A stretch of 27,835 nt of DNA from CF-161 sp035259145 (lineage in GTDB: Bacteria; Chloroflexota; Dormibacteria; Dormibacterales; Dormibacteraceae), in NCBI GenBank assembly GCA_035259145.1, contig DATFWQ010000175.1, forward strand, positions 1-27,835, in the 5' to 3' direction. Under the pieces are notes generated by a model, which saw nothing but the letters and a program-made list of their open reading frames with translations, did no database searches and was not told the DNA's origin. Positions 1 to 8,225 of this stretch are shown here, one piece after another (the first letter of the stretch is position 1; the number at the start of each line of letters is the position of its first letter). Position numbers and translations under genes: made by a program.

Positions 1-117
1 ATGAACATGTGTCTTTCCTTCGATCACCGGATCATCGACGGCATGACCGCCGGTCAGTTCCTCGGCTTCATCAAGCAGCGGCTGGAGAGCTGGGATCCGG
101 CGTCGATACGCTTGTAG
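1..117 (+). CDS. 2-oxoacid dehydrogenase E2 (dihydrolipoamide acyltransferase), C-terminal end only
   Basis: The reading frame is open from the first base and stops at TAG 115-117, so only the last 38 codons are present. The visible piece carries DHRIIDG, the DHRxxDG active-site motif of the E2 acyltransferase domain (catalytic His and Asp), followed by the usual last helix (QFLGFIKQRLES). E2 proteins form the core of pyruvate, 2-oxoglutarate or branched-chain 2-oxoacid dehydrogenase complexes and carry lipoyl domains at the N-terminus, which lies outside the window. The substrate cannot be told from this fragment. lipA begins 6 bp downstream, so the lipoylated enzyme and the lipoylation genes are probably one operon. 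Confidence 0.9.
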   Translation: MNMCLSFDHRIIDGMTAGQFLGFIKQRLESWDPASIRL

Positions 118-123
118 CGTGCC

Positions 124-1023
124 ATGACACCTGACGGGGAAGCGGGGAGCGGCAGGCGGATTCCCGAATGGATTCGTATCCGCGCCCACGAGGGCGAGAA
201 CTACAAGCAGCTCAGGCAGCTGGTCCAGGAGCGCCGTCTCCACACCGTCTGCCAGGAGGCGCACTGCCCGAACATCTTCGACTGCTGGAACCGCCGCACG
301 GCGACGTTCATGATCCTGGGGGACGTTTGCACCCGCGCCTGCCGCTTCTGTGCGGTCACCTCGGGCCGGCCGACCGAGCTCGACGTCGGGGAGCCGCTGC
401 GGGTGGCGGAGTCGATCGCCGATCTCGGCCTCCGCCATGCCGTGATCACGTCGGTCGATCGCGACGACCTGCGGGACGGCGGCGCCGAGATCTTCGCCCG
501 CACCATCCGGGCCATCCGCCGCCGCAGCCCTGGGACTTCCATCGAGGTCCTGACTCCCGACTTCCAGGGGGACCGCGACGCGATCCGCACGGTGGCCGAA
601 GCGCGGCCGGACATCTTCAACCACAACACCGAGACGGTGCCTCGTCTCTACGCGCGAATCAGGCCGAAGGCGGTCTATGCGAACAGCCTGGGCCTGCTGG
701 CCTACGTGAAGGAGCTGGCGCCGGGCATGGTCACCAAGTCCGGCGTCATGGTCGGGCTGGGCGAGACGCACGACGAGCTGCTGGACGTCTTCAGGAACAT
801 GCGGGCGCACCGCATCGATGTGCTGACCGTGGGTCAGTACCTGCGCCCGAGCAAGAAGCACGCCGAGGTCGTGCGCTACTACCCGCCGGAGGAGTTTCTC
901 GAGTTGAAGCGGGAGGCGCTGGCTATGGGCTTCGAGCACGTGGAGTCGGGGCCGCTTGTCCGTTCCTCGTACCACGCCGACGAGCAGATCCCGGAGCGCC
1001 ACAGGAAAGCGCTGTCGGCATGA
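124..1023 (+). CDS. lipA: Lipoyl synthase (radical SAM)
   Basis: This enzyme inserts two sulfurs into protein-bound octanoyl groups to make the lipoyl cofactor of E2 and GcvH proteins. The 299-residue product has both expected [4Fe-4S] sites. The auxiliary cluster site is CX4CX5C (C43, C48, C54) and the radical SAM site is CX3CX2C (C69, C73, C76, in CTRACRFC). The C-terminal RSSYHA motif (about 280-285), whose serine ligates the auxiliary cluster, is intact, so the enzyme should be active. Length is normal for the family. The ATG at 124 is 6 bp after the E2 stop. The stop overlaps the lipB start as ATGA, which implies translational coupling. Confidence 0.97.
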   Translation: MTPDGEAGSGRRIPEWIRIRAHEGENYKQLRQLVQERRLHTVCQEAHCPNIFDCWNRRTATFMILGDVCTRACRFCAVTSGRPTELDVGEPLRVAESIADLGLRHAVITSVDRDDLRDGGAEIFARTIRAIRRRSPGTSIEVLTPDFQGDRDAIRTVAEARPDIFNHNTETVPRLYARIRPKAVYANSLGLLAYVKELAPGMVTKSGVMVGLGETHDELLDVFRNMRAHRIDVLTVGQYLRPSKKHAEVVRYYPPEEFLELKREALAMGFEHVESGPLVRSSYHADEQIPERHRKALSA

Positions 1024-1763
1024 ACCTGCGCGCGGCGAGAGCGTACTGGCTCGGCAGCGTTCCCTATCGCGACGCATGGGATCTTCAGAGGGCGTGTGTC
1101 GAGGCCGTCAGGATCGGAGTGCAGCCAGACAGCCTGCTGCTGCTGGAGCACCCACACGTCTTCACCATAGGCCGGCGCGGCGATGGCTCGACGCTGTTGT
1201 GGAGCGAAGAAGAGTGCTCCAGGCGGGGCGTTGACGTGGTCTGGAGCGACCGTGGAGGCGACGCCACCTATCACGGCCCGGGCCAGCTGGTTGGGTACCC
1301 GATCCTGAACATTCAGCGACTGGGCAGCGACGTCCTGCGATACATCCGCGACCTGGAGCGGTCACTTATCGCCTATCTGGGCACCCTGGGGGTCGAGTCA
1401 GAGCCAGGCTCCCCCGGCATGACCGGGGTCTGGAGCCGGGGGGCGAAGGTGGCGGCGATCGGGGTCAAGCTGAGCCAGAACGTAACGAGCCACGGGTTTG
1501 CGCTCAACCTGACCACCGACCTTGACATCTTCAATCAGGGGATCGTGCCTTGCGGTCTGGTCGGCAAGCGCGCGACGTCGGTGCTGGAGCTTGGACGACC
1601 CAGAGTCGAGGTGGCTGAAGCTGCGCGGGCGTACATTGAGCACTTCGGACAAACGTTCGGCGTCACGGTGGCTGGGGGCGATGCCCGGGAGTTGCGAGCG
1701 CTGCCGGCGGCGAGGCTCGAGCACAAAATGCCACCGGTGGTGCTTAAACTTCAGCACAACTGA
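1020..1763 (+). CDS. lipB: Octanoyl-[ACP]:protein N-octanoyltransferase
   Basis: LipB moves octanoate from acyl carrier protein to lipoyl domains, giving the substrate for LipA. The 247-residue product contains the family signature RGGDATYHGPGQLVGYP (78-94), the lysine of the GAKVAAIGVK segment (K143) and the catalytic cysteine in IVPCGL (C178), matching the Cys/Lys pair of characterised LipB enzymes. The ATG at 1020 overlaps the lipA stop by 4 bp. The frame stays open upstream to 168, but that part is only an out-of-frame reading of lipA, so the start is set at 1020. LipA plus LipB make a complete endogenous lipoylation route beside an E2 gene. Confidence 0.96.
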   Translation: MNLRAARAYWLGSVPYRDAWDLQRACVEAVRIGVQPDSLLLLEHPHVFTIGRRGDGSTLLWSEEECSRRGVDVVWSDRGGDATYHGPGQLVGYPILNIQRLGSDVLRYIRDLERSLIAYLGTLGVESEPGSPGMTGVWSRGAKVAAIGVKLSQNVTSHGFALNLTTDLDIFNQGIVPCGLVGKRATSVLELGRPRVEVAEAARAYIEHFGQTFGVTVAGGDARELRALPAARLEHKMPPVVLKLQHN

Positions 1764-1849
1764 CCAGGGCGCCCGGGTGTAGAGTCGGCAGTTGAGGAGA
1801 ACCCGCCCGAGGCCGCGACAGGGTCGAAGCCGCCGGGTCCTACAGGATC

Positions 1850-2620
1850 ATGCTGTACGTAGCTTTACACTCCACCAACTTCCTCCCGGGGTGGCTCCAG
1901 GCCCCCGACTGGCTGCTGCCGGCATCGCGCGTGATGGGCCACTTCGTCAGGACTCACCTGGTGGTCGGCCTGTTCCTCGTCATCTTTGCCGAGGAGCTGG
2001 GCATTCCCCTCCCTGCCCCCGGGGACGCGACCATCACGTACGGTGGCTACCAGACCACCACCGGCGCCATCCCCTACCCCCTGGCCTACCTCGCCGTGGT
2101 CGCCGGCGCCACCATCGGCAGCTTCTGCCTGTACACGCTGAGCCGCCGCTTCGGGCACCCCTTTTTCGTCCGTTTCGGCCCCTACATTGGCCTCCATGCC
2201 GACCGTCTGGAGAGAGCGGAAGCCGCCTTCAAGCGATGGGGTCCGTGGGCCATCATCCTTGGTCGTCACGTCCCGGGGTTCCGAATCGTGCTGTCCGCCT
2301 TTGCCGGCGCCTTCGAGTTCCCACGCCGCATCTTCGTCGTCTGCGTCATCGTCTCGTCATCGATCTGGGCCGCCATCTTCCTCGAGCTCGGGCGTGCGCT
2401 GGGTAGGAACAGCCGCTACCTCTTCAGGGTGTTCCCGGCTCATCTCATACCCCTTGGAATCCTGTTGATCGCATTACTGTGGGTTCTCTGGCTGGGCTAC
2501 GATCACGCCGGCCGTCGTCGCCGGCGAGCACGCCGGCGCGCTCGAGCTTCGGCGTCTCAGCATCCGGAGACTGCGCGGGGACTTCCGTCAAAAGCCGAAG
2601 GCCGAACGGCTAAGATGTGA
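1850..2620 (+). CDS. DedA/VTT-domain membrane protein
   Basis: This is an integral membrane protein of the DedA (SNARE-associated Golgi/VTT) family, 256 residues. It shows the family entry motif EELGIPLPAPGD (48-59) and the downstream GRHVPGFRIVLSAFAG segment, in which the G-R-x-x-P-G-x-R residues are typical. Hydrophobic segments lie at about 35-55, 75-105, 160-185 and 198-220, followed by a very basic cytoplasmic tail (GRRRRRARRRARA). DedA proteins are linked to lipid flipping, membrane potential and envelope homeostasis, but the substrate of this one cannot be read from sequence. The ATG at 1850 has an AGGA a few bases upstream. A later ATG at 1934 would also keep the whole domain, so the start is moderately sure. 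Confidence 0.85.
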   Translation: MLYVALHSTNFLPGWLQAPDWLLPASRVMGHFVRTHLVVGLFLVIFAEELGIPLPAPGDATITYGGYQTTTGAIPYPLAYLAVVAGATIGSFCLYTLSRRFGHPFFVRFGPYIGLHADRLERAEAAFKRWGPWAIILGRHVPGFRIVLSAFAGAFEFPRRIFVVCVIVSSSIWAAIFLELGRALGRNSRYLFRVFPAHLIPLGILLIALLWVLWLGYDHAGRRRRRARRRARASASQHPETARGLPSKAEGRTAKM

Positions 2621-2626
2621 TACCAT
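2618..2626 (+). promoter_or_regulatory. Putative extended -10 promoter of the first small paralog
   Basis: TGATACCAT reads as an extended -10 (TGN + TACCAT, 4 of 6 matches to TATAAT). Transcription would begin about 2633-2634, at the ATG of the next gene, and no Shine-Dalgarno lies before that ATG. This suggests a leaderless mRNA. The same 9-mer with one change (TGATAACAT) sits upstream of the paralog at 3009-3017. No clear -35 was found. Confidence 0.4.
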
Positions 2627-2633
2627 TTGTGTC

Positions 2634-2942
2634 ATGTCGGAGAAGCAGTCGGAGCGCCTGATCCCACTTGACCGGGTGACCACCGAGAACGAGGCGGTTA
2701 TCCTCCCGGATTTCCCTGCGGTGGTGGACGGCAGGCAGGTGTGGGTGACGGCTGTTCTGGAGCGGACTGCGGTGATCGAGCCCGCCCCTGGTGAGCCAAA
2801 AGTACTTGTCAGCAGGCAGCAGTGCCTTGTCAACCCTGCTGAGATTCGGTTCGGCTACGTAGCGGCGCGTGACGCCGCGAAGCGTGGCCGCGAAGCGGCC
2901 CGGCGCAACCGCGCCGCTGGCGCCCGGTCGCGCGCGGCCTGA
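2634..2942 (+). CDS. Small conserved-looking protein, paralog of the product at 3101 (unknown function)
   Basis: The product has 102 residues and I do not recognise its family. It has two parts. A predicted beta-rich N-terminal core (about 10-72) contains LIPL, FPAVVDG, AVLERTAVIE and a single cysteine in RQQCLV. A strongly basic Ala/Arg tail (about 76-102) could contact nucleic acid or acidic surfaces. The core aligns over about 65 residues with the protein at 3101-3388, with one single-residue gap, sharing L-[IV]-P-L, F-x-AVV-x-G, the identical AVLERT block and C-x-V. There is no signal peptide or membrane segment. The ATG lacks a Shine-Dalgarno and lies about 8 nt after a -10-like box, so the mRNA may be leaderless. 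A strong hairpin plus T-run follows the stop. The paralogy supports a real gene despite the short length. Confidence 0.7.
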   Translation: MSEKQSERLIPLDRVTTENEAVILPDFPAVVDGRQVWVTAVLERTAVIEPAPGEPKVLVSRQQCLVNPAEIRFGYVAARDAAKRGREAARRNRAAGARSRAA

Positions 2943-2959
2943 CGTAATCATCCCCCATT

Positions 2960-3000
2960 ACAACGACGGCGCCGGTCTCCGCACCGGCGCTTTTCGTTGT
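2960..3000 (+). terminator. Rho-independent-type terminator after the first small paralog
   Basis: An 8-bp GC-rich stem (GCGCCGGT 2969-2976 pairing with ACCGGCGC 2983-2990, 6-nt loop) is followed directly by TTTT. Flanking arms ACAACGA (2960-2966) and TCGTTGT (2994-3000) are also complementary and extend the structure. It sits 17 bp after the stop codon. Confidence 0.7.
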
Positions 3001-3008
3001 CCGGCATC

Positions 3009-3017
3009 TGATAACAT
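3009..3017 (+). promoter_or_regulatory. Putative extended -10 promoter of the second small paralog
   Basis: TGATAACAT (TGN + TAACAT) closely resembles the box upstream of the first paralog (TGATACCAT). A start about 3024 would give a 5' leader of about 77 nt that contains the hairpin/T-run at 3025-3071. No convincing -35 is seen. Confidence 0.35.
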
Positions 3018-3024
3018 CGTTTCC

Positions 3025-3071
3025 CGCCGACTTTGAGAATGGGGCTTCCCGGTTGCGGTCGGCGCTTTTTT
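3025..3071 (+). terminator. Terminator-like hairpin in the leader of the second small paralog
   Basis: A 7-bp stem (3025-3031 pairing with 3058-3064, core GCCGAC/GTCGGC) closes a 26-nt loop that can form a small inner hairpin (GGGGCTTCCC, 3041-3050). It is followed by C and six T residues (3066-3071). It lies between the candidate promoter at 3009-3017 and the Shine-Dalgarno at about 3090, so it could be an attenuator. It could instead be a second terminator for upstream transcription. Confidence 0.45.
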
Positions 3072-3100
3072 GTTGCCGCGCCAGCCTTCGGAGGATTCGA

Positions 3101-3388
3101 ATGAGTCGAACCACAGAACTGGTTCCGCTCGCCAGCATTGTTCCGCCGCTCAACCACGAAGTGGCTGCGGGGTTCGATGCCGTCGTCGCCGGCGAGCCTG
3201 TACGCGTCCGCGCCGTGCTCGAGCGCACAGTTGTGGTGGAGCATGCGAATGCAGAGCGCAGCGTGGTCCGTAAGGAGCTGTGCATGGTCGAAGAAGGAGC
3301 GGTCCCGTTCGTGCCGGGGAGCCCCAGCGCGGGCGTCGGTCCCCGGCAGTGGCGTCGCCTTCCAGGCAAGCCGCCCAAACCGGTGTAA
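3101..3388 (+). CDS. Small conserved-looking protein, paralog of the product at 2634 (unknown function)
   Basis: The product has 95 residues and no recognised family. It shares the core of its upstream neighbour: LVPL, F-x-AVVAG, the identical AVLERT block, a hydrophobic V-V-V-E strand and one cysteine in ELCMV, ending in a proline- and arginine-rich tail (PRQWRRLPGKPPKPV). The pattern of short alternating hydrophobic residues suggests a small beta-barrel or sandwich. The start at ATG 3101 is set by a perfect GGAGG 6 bp upstream; an in-frame extension to 3053 lacks any support. Conservation of the core, with divergence of the tails, suggests a duplicated gene under selection. No export signal is present. 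Confidence 0.7.
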   Translation: MSRTTELVPLASIVPPLNHEVAAGFDAVVAGEPVRVRAVLERTVVVEHANAERSVVRKELCMVEEGAVPFVPGSPSAGVGPRQWRRLPGKPPKPV

Positions 3389-3407
3389 AGCTGCGAGCGA
3401 GCGGAAA

Positions 3408-3474
3408 CTCGGGGGAGAGTTGCCCCCCTCCCCCGGCTTCGCCGGGTACTCCCCCGACTACGCGGGGGAGAGTT
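3408..3474. repeat. GC-rich palindromic repeat element, intergenic copy
   Basis: The block at 3426-3474 is nearly identical to copies at 15322-15356 and 15402-15451 inside dnaE2. It holds two hairpins: CCCGGC-TTC-GCCGGG (3432-3446) and CTCCCCCG / CGGGGGAG (about 3449-3470). The 12-mer CGGGGGAGAGTT is directly repeated at 3410-3421 and 3463-3474. The element lies between the convergent 3' ends of the small-protein gene (stop 3388) and malate synthase (stop 3533), where it could also act as a bidirectional transcription stop. The rest of the 144-bp gap shows no gene. Confidence 0.85.
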
Positions 3475-3532
3475 CAGAAAAACGAGGAGCGCCCTCGGGT
3501 CCTCCAGCCTTCCCGGCGCCGGCGTGACAGCC

Positions 3533-5124
<1,592 letters not shown>

Positions 5125-5128
<4 letters not shown>

Positions 5129-6357
5129 CTCACTCGTCTCCTCGTCTCAACTTCAGCTTCTGCGTCCGAGGTTACACGGCAGACCGGGAGCCGGGCGATC
5201 GCAAGCCCGGCCGCGGCGGCGAGGCTGAGCGCGGTCAGAATCGCCGGCCGGTAGCTGTTCGTAGCATCCACCAGGAACCCCGCGAAAGGCGGGCCGAAGA
5301 GCGCTCCGACGCCCGCCGACGTATAAAGCAGCCCCAGCGAACCGCCGAGGCCTTCCCAGCCAAAAAGGTCTGCCATCACCGATGGTGAGAGGGCAACCCA
5401 GCCCCCGTAGCCTAGCCCGAGCACCAGCGCGAAGCCCGCAAGCGCAAGGTAGCCGGGGGCCAGATACCAGAGAACGTAGCTCGCGATCAGGATCCCGACG
5501 GAGAGCTGGAACGTTCGGACAGCGCCCAGGCGTTCAGCGGCTCCGCCAAGGCCCAACCGGCCGGCCGTGCTGCCGACACCGATCACGCTGACGAGCCCGG
5601 CCGCGGCCACTGGAGCGGAGCCCAGCCTGATCGCGTAAGGGACGATGTGAACGAACGCCAGGAACAGCGCGAATGAGCTGAGTAGTCCGCAGCAGTAGAG
5701 TTCCGCAAACTCCCAGGTGCGGACCACTCGGCCCAAGTGGCGTGTCCTCTTGGGACTCGGGGGTGGCGTCGTGGCCGCAAGGGCGCAGGCGGACAGCAGC
5801 AGTAGAGCGGCCACTCCGAACACGAGGTAGGTCCTGCGCCAGCCCAGCGCGCCGACCAGAAGCGCAGCCGCGGGAGGCACTGCCAACGTGCCAACCCCGA
5901 TGCCGCTGACGGCGATGCCGATGGCAAGAGCGCGACGGCGCTCGAACCAGCCGCCGACGGCCGCCACCATGGGTACGTAGCCGCAGGCAGTACCCAGGCC
6001 GACCCCGAGCCCGAAAGTGAGATAGCCGAGCCATATGCTGGGAACGGCAGCGGTGAGGATCAGGCCCCCGCCTGTTGCGCCCGCGCCTACCAGCACGACT
6101 CGGCGCGGTCCAATGCGGTCGGCGACTGGGCCGGTCATCGCTCCCAGCACGAAGAACAGGAAGGCAGTCACGGCGAAGACGACCGACGTCAGGCCACGGC
6201 CGGTCCCGAATTCGCGCGCCATCGGGTCGAAGAAGACCCCGAAGCTGTACACCACGCCGAATACGGCGAACATCGAGACGAAGGCTGCAGCGACTACGAC
6301 CCAGGCTGTCCGGCCGTCCTGGGATCCACTCGGCGGAGTCTGCAGCGCTCCCCCCAA
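5125..6357 (-). CDS. MFS transporter, monocarboxylate/oxalate-formate-like
   Basis: This is a 12-helix major facilitator superfamily protein of about 410 residues. It resembles the monocarboxylate or OFA branch: YSFGVFFDPMAREFGTGR after helix 1, the GPVADRIGPRRV loop between helices 2 and 3 (MFS motif A-like), and GYVPMVAAVGGWFERRRALA before the fourth and fifth helices. Its stop overlaps the malate synthase start by 4 bp, so a small carboxylate such as glyoxylate, glycolate or oxalate is a reasonable but unproven substrate. The start is uncertain: the listed TTG (6355-6357) has a poor ribosome site, the frame is open further upstream, and the preceding gene ends only 11 bp away. Confidence 0.88.
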
Positions 6358-6368
6358 GGGCGGGGTCT

Positions 6369-7358
6369 CTACTCCGATGGCGGAGCGCGGAGCGTCCGGT
6401 CGAACTCCGCCATCGTCCTGAACCAGTCCGTCGGCGTCGTCGGCTGGACCGGCTGCCCGCTCAGCTCACCGTAGATCTTCTGCACGTTGATGATCAGCCG
6501 CTCCGCCTCGCCCCAGTCTGCGTAGGGCCCTGTCACCAGGTCGAGGGCCGCCTCAGCTACGGGCTGCCCCGCGGCAAGCCGCGACCGGCATTCCCGCAGC
6601 AGGTGCTCCCAGTACGCCCTGAGGTCGATCACATGCTGCCTGGTGGGGATGGGCCCGTGTCCGGGGACGATGACCTCAGCGTCCAGGTCCAGGACCAGGT
6701 CGAGGGCGCGAACCCAGTTCGCGACCGGACCGGCCCACACGACCGGGTGAATGCCGATGAAGAGGATGTCCCCGGTGTAGACGACCCGGTCGGCGGGCAC
6801 GTGTACGATCACGTCACCGGCCGTGTGCGCAGGCCCAACCTCGACGAGACGGACAAGCTTCTCACCCACCCGCAGCTCGAGGCTGCCGTCGAAGGTTTCG
6901 GCCGGCAGCACGTACTGGTCGATGCCCGCGAAGTCGAAGCGGCCGAAGATGCGCTCCAGGTAGCTGCCGGTCAGGCCGAGCGCGCCGTCCCTCGCACCGC
7001 GCATCATCGCTGTGAGCCGGTCCGGCCCAACGCCCACCATCTCCTCGGCACACCGGCGCGAGGCGACAATCCTGGCCCCCCTCAGCAGCCGGTTTCCGAA
7101 TGTATGGTCGCCGTTGGAGTGGCTGTTGACGAGCACTCCGATGCTGGCCGCGGCCCGCGTCGCCCGGCGCATGGCGTCCAGCATCTGTGCCGTGAGCCGT
7201 AGGTCAAAGAGCGTGTCGACGAGCAGCGACTGCCCGGCGTCGGTCACCAGGCCGGCGTTGCTGAGTCCCCACGACCCGTCCGGCTGGAGGTACGCGTAGT
7301 GACCGTCGGTGAGGTCGTGGAGGCCGCGTGTGTACGGCACGGCCACCGTCATCGTCAC
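6369..7358 (-). CDS. MBL-fold metallo-hydrolase (HxNGDH subgroup)
   Basis: The 329-residue product is a metallo-beta-lactamase-fold protein, probably binding one or two metals. The first metal motif reads HSNGDH (80-85), where the usual second His of HxHxDH is Asn. Further ligands are visible in GPAHTAGD, in YTGDILF (bridging Asp) and in VPGHGPI. A similar THxNGDH form is common in a subgroup of uncharacterised MBL proteins, so the change need not mean inactivity. The start is GTG 7356-7358; ATG two codons later (7350-7352) is equally possible, and no clear Shine-Dalgarno is seen. The gene ends 11 bp before the MFS gene, so it probably belongs to the same transcript. The substrate is unknown. 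Confidence 0.88.
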   Translation of the reverse strand: MTMTVAVPYTRGLHDLTDGHYAYLQPDGSWGLSNAGLVTDAGQSLLVDTLFDLRLTAQMLDAMRRATRAAASIGVLVNSHSNGDHTFGNRLLRGARIVASRRCAEEMVGVGPDRLTAMMRGARDGALGLTGSYLERIFGRFDFAGIDQYVLPAETFDGSLELRVGEKLVRLVEVGPAHTAGDVIVHVPADRVVYTGDILFIGIHPVVWAGPVANWVRALDLVLDLDAEVIVPGHGPIPTRQHVIDLRAYWEHLLRECRSRLAAGQPVAEAALDLVTGPYADWGEAERLIINVQKIYGELSGQPVQPTTPTDWFRTMAEFDRTLRAPPSE

Positions 7359-7439
7359 ATTCTCATGGCGACCCGCAGCTGGCGCCCCGGCAGGGGCCGT
7401 GCAGTCGGCTCGCCATCACGTGCCACGGCACCAGCGCCC

Positions 7440-8225
7440 CTACTCCTCCTCCCCGGGCACGTCCTCGGGCTCATGCCGGCGAAGGGGTGGCCAGAGCAGC
7501 CTGGCTGGACCCCGACGATACAGCTCCGCAGGCCGTCCCCCCTGTGCGCCGCGGGGCGGAGCGATCTCGCCTACCGGAGTCACGAAGCCCTCCAGTCGAA
7601 GAACCTTGCGCCGGAAGTTCGAGGGATCCTGCGGAATCCCCCAGACTTCCTCGTATATCGACCTCAGGTCGGAGAGCGTGAATGGCTCCTCCAGGAACGC
7701 AGCCGCCAGTGGCGTGTACTCGATCTTGGCCCGTGCTCGCTCGACGCCGTCGGCGATGATCAGCGCGTGATCAAAGGCGAGCTCGGGGCCCTCGCGGCTG
7801 CCCAGCTCGCCCACCGGCCAGAAGCGGGCCAGGTCGGCGTCCGAACCGGCTGTCGGAGCAGGCACGTCTGGCGCGAATGCGACGTAGGCGATGGAGACCA
7901 CACGCATCCTGGGATCGCGACCAGGCCTACCGTAGGTGCGAAGCTGCTCCAGGTGCATAGCGGCCGGCAGCTGCGATAGCCCAGTTTCCTCGGCCAGCTC
8001 GCGGCGGGCTGCGTCGTCGATATCTTCTTCCGGGTTGACGAAGCCCCCTGGCAGCGCCCACTTCCCGAGCTCGGGGTGCCTCGCACGTCGGACAAGCAGC
8101 ACGCTGAAGCGGCCCCGGCGCACCGTCAGCGCCACCACGTCCACGGTGACGCCGATTGGCGGGAAGCCGTGCGGGTCGTAACTGGCGAGGAACTCCTTCT
8201 CGGTCATGCTCGCCGGGTCGGTCAT
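7440..8225 (-). CDS. nrtR: NrtR-type Nudix transcriptional regulator of NAD metabolism
   Basis: NrtR proteins join an ADP-ribose-sensing Nudix domain to a winged-helix DNA-binding domain and repress NAD biosynthesis genes. In this 261-residue product the Nudix domain spans about 22-160 and the wing domain about 180-240. The latter has the family pattern PFTLSDLRSIYEEVWG, NFRRKVLRLEGFV and RPAELYRR. The Nudix box (G61 to L83, GX5EX7RELAEETGL) is complete, whereas many NrtR regulators have a degenerate one, so this protein may also hydrolyse ADP-ribose. ATG 8223-8225 overlaps the pncB stop as ATGA. A longer open frame to 8507 only reads through pncB and is not used. The neighbour makes NAD precursors, which fits the regulatory call. 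Confidence 0.9.
   Translation of the reverse strand: MTDPASMTEKEFLASYDPHGFPPIGVTVDVVALTVRRGRFSVLLVRRARHPELGKWALPGGFVNPEEDIDDAARRELAEETGLSQLPAAMHLEQLRTYGRPGRDPRMRVVSIAYVAFAPDVPAPTAGSDADLARFWPVGELGSREGPELAFDHALIIADGVERARAKIEYTPLAAAFLEEPFTLSDLRSIYEEVWGIPQDPSNFRRKVLRLEGFVTPVGEIAPPRGAQGGRPAELYRRGPARLLWPPLRRHEPEDVPGEEE

Noticed and set aside
168..1019. Long open frame (frame 3) running into lipB from 168
   Set aside because: It lies wholly within lipA in another frame, its translation is Arg/Pro/Gly-rich with no domain, and LipB homology starts at the ATG at 1020.
7359..7439. Hairpin GCCCC-TGCC-GGGGC between nrtR and the MBL gene as a terminator
   Set aside because: The stem is short and no T-run follows on the minus strand, so termination is not supported.
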